From Microbacteriaceae bacterium PS02070 (GTDB taxonomy: Bacteria; Actinomycetota; Actinomycetes; Actinomycetales; Microbacteriaceae), in NCBI GenBank assembly GCA_029959865.1, contig JASCPE010000002.1:124001-188000 (forward strand): a stretch of DNA of 64,000 nt. The letters run 5' to 3'. Both the position numbers and the translations under genes were made by a program. Below are positions 62,619-64,000 of this stretch, in pieces; position 1 is the stretch's first letter; each line of letters begins with the position of its first letter. The notes beneath the pieces are model-generated. The model did no database searches, was not told the DNA's origin, and was given only the letters and a program-made list of their open reading frames with translations.

Positions 62619-63932
62619 GTGGAAACCGTCGCCCTGATCGTCGTGCTGGTCATTGTTCTGGCACTCTTCTTCGACTTCACCAACGGGTTTCACGACACCG
62701 CGAACGCGATGGCGACACCCATCGCCACCGGTGCCCTGAAACCCAAGACAGCCGTCTTGCTCGCTGCGATCCTCAACCTCGTCGGCGCCTTCCTGTCGAC
62801 CGAGGTGGCGAAGACCATCTCCGGGGGCATGATCCGTGAGGACGAGATATCCGCGACGATCTTCCCGTCGATCATCCTCGCCGGCCTGGTCGGCGCCATC
62901 ACATGGAACATGCTGACGTGGCTTCTCGGGCTCCCGTCCAGCTCGTCGCACGCACTGTTCGGGGGGCTTATCGGCGCCACCATCGTCGGTGCGAGCATGG
63001 CCGCGATCGATTTCGGGACCGTGCTGTCCAAGGTCATCCTTCCGGCGCTCATCGCGCCGGTAACGGCGGGTTTGATCGCTTTCACCGTCACCAAGATCGC
63101 CTATGGGGTCACCCGCCGATACGACGGCAAGCCCGACGGCCGCGACGGCTTCCGCTGGGGGCAGATCTTCACGTCGTCGCTCGTGGCCCTGGCCCACGGC
63201 ACGAACGACGCCCAGAAGACGATGGGCGTCATCACCCTCGCCCTCATCACGGTCGGCTGGCAGTCCTCCGCGCATCACGAACCGCAGACCTGGGTCGTCT
63301 TCGCGTGCGCCATCACGATCGCTCTGGGCACGTACATGGGCGGCTGGCGCATCATCCGAACCCTCGGCAAGGGCCTCACCGACGTCAAGCCCGCCCAGGG
63401 CTTCTCGGCTGAGGCATCCACCGCCTCGACGATCCTGGCATCCAGCGCCCTGGGTTTCGCCCTCTCGACCACGCAGGTCGCGTCCGGCTCGGTCATCGGC
63501 TCGGGCCTGGGCCGCCGTGGTTCGAAGGTGCGCTGGCGGACCGTCGGCCGCATCATGGTCGGCTGGCTGTTGACGTTGCCCGCCTCCGGCGCGGTGGGAG
63601 CCCTCGCGGCGCTCATCGTCGTCTGGCTGGGCCAGGTTGTCGGCGTCATCACCGTCGCAATCATCGCCTTCGCCGTCATCGGGGGCATCTTCCTTCGCTC
63701 GCGTCGCAACGCTGTCCACTCCGGTAATGCGATGAGCGAGGTCGCCGACTCGGGGCGTGCCGTCAAGGTCAAGAAGAACCCGCCGCCCACCTGGCGCGAG
63801 CGACGCGCCACCCGCGCGGGTACGAACACCGACCGCGAGCGGTCGGGCGCGGGTGTCGCGCCCGCCGACGAAGAGAAGCACCCGACCGCGGTCGGATCGG
63901 GTGAGTCCGAGCGGACGGAGGACACCCCGTGA
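62619..63932 (+). CDS. pit: PiT-family inorganic phosphate transporter
   Basis: A 437-residue permease with about ten membrane helices. The two PiT signatures are present, FFDFTNGFHDTANAMA near residues 17-32 and LAHGTNDAQKTMG near 194-206, along with LPSSSSHALFGG. It imports phosphate (as metal phosphate) with protons. The tail after residue 370 is polar, basic then acidic, and probably cytoplasmic. The GTG start lacks a strong ribosome binding site. A possible PHO box lies upstream. The stop overlaps the next gene by four bases (GTGA). Confidence 0.94.
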   Translation: METVALIVVLVIVLALFFDFTNGFHDTANAMATPIATGALKPKTAVLLAAILNLVGAFLSTEVAKTISGGMIREDEISATIFPSIILAGLVGAITWNMLTWLLGLPSSSSHALFGGLIGATIVGASMAAIDFGTVLSKVILPALIAPVTAGLIAFTVTKIAYGVTRRYDGKPDGRDGFRWGQIFTSSLVALAHGTNDAQKTMGVITLALITVGWQSSAHHEPQTWVVFACAITIALGTYMGGWRIIRTLGKGLTDVKPAQGFSAEASTASTILASSALGFALSTTQVASGSVIGSGLGRRGSKVRWRTVGRIMVGWLLTLPASGAVGALAALIVVWLGQVVGVITVAIIAFAVIGGIFLRSRRNAVHSGNAMSEVADSGRAVKVKKNPPPTWRERRATRAGTNTDRERSGAGVAPADEEKHPTAVGSGESERTEDTP

Positions 63933-64000
63933 CCGTCTCGATCGACTGGTTCGCGTTCATCCAGGTCTTCGTCGCGGCGATGCTGAGCGCCACTGTCGCA
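63929..64000 (+). CDS. Start of a small membrane protein after pit (partial)
   Basis: Only the first 24 codons are in the window. The peptide begins MTVSIDWFAFIQVFVAAMLS, the start of a hydrophobic helix. The GTG overlaps the pit stop, so it is coupled to the phosphate transporter. Small membrane proteins in this position are common after pit in related genomes, but function cannot be judged from the fragment. Confidence 0.6.
   Translation, partial: MTVSIDWFAFIQVFVAAMLSATVA

Overview
This is a 64 kb stretch of a high-G+C actinobacterial chromosome, most likely from the Microbacteriaceae (Microbacterium or a close relative). The assignment rests on gene order (prfA, prmC, tsaC, wecA, atpI-like, atpBEFHAGDC; then dxr, rseP, ispG, proS, nusA, ylxR, infB, rbfA, truB, ribF), on a MurE lacking the diaminopimelate-type DNPR motif, and on the many leaderless genes behind a TANNNT -10 box. 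No tRNA, rRNA, CRISPR array, prophage or insertion sequence was seen. The region is a core chromosomal backbone read mostly on the + strand, with small accessory groups, mostly on the - strand, set between conserved blocks.

Layout. 1-5.4 kb: the end of prfA and its partner prmC, separated by a benzoate-type transporter, a pair of palindromic repeats, a small HNH protein and cysK-cysE. 5.5-15 kb: tsaC, wecA and the complete F1Fo ATP synthase operon, whose epsilon subunit has only the N-terminal domain. 14.8-24.8 kb: yaaA, a PP2C phosphatase, a dicarboxylate/amino-acid symporter, a rhomboid protease, an orphan EccC-like ATPase, asparaginase plus alanine dehydrogenase, an OsmC protein and an acyltransferase. 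24.9-42.3 kb: an FKBP lipoprotein, then dxr, rseP, ispG and proS interrupted by murE, a copper-type YcnI pair, a fused anthranilate synthase with a classical Trp leader-peptide attenuator, an APC permease, an RNB ribonuclease, guanine deaminase and a lipoprotein. 42.4-53.8 kb: the translation/transcription block nusA-ylxR-infB-rbfA, then mutY, a uridine-kinase-like gene, truB, two small membrane proteins, ribF and deoC. 53.9-64 kb: a copper-exporting P-type ATPase behind a CsoR-like operator, a SNF2 helicase with a long leader, ATP-type phosphofructokinase, an S9 peptidase and a PiT phosphate transporter with a possible PHO box.

The most unusual feature is a family of seven palindromic elements, each exactly 83 bp, with two nested pairs of inverted arms at fixed offsets. 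They occur as three close pairs and one single copy, always just 3' of genes and never inside one. I do not recognise the family. They could be bidirectional terminators, REP-like elements, protein-binding sites or non-autonomous mobile elements. Other points of interest are the tandem-hairpin trp attenuator, the very regular leaderless promoters (usually 6 nt between the -10 box and the start codon), the overlapping ansA-type/osmC divergent promoters, and several hairpins between genes.
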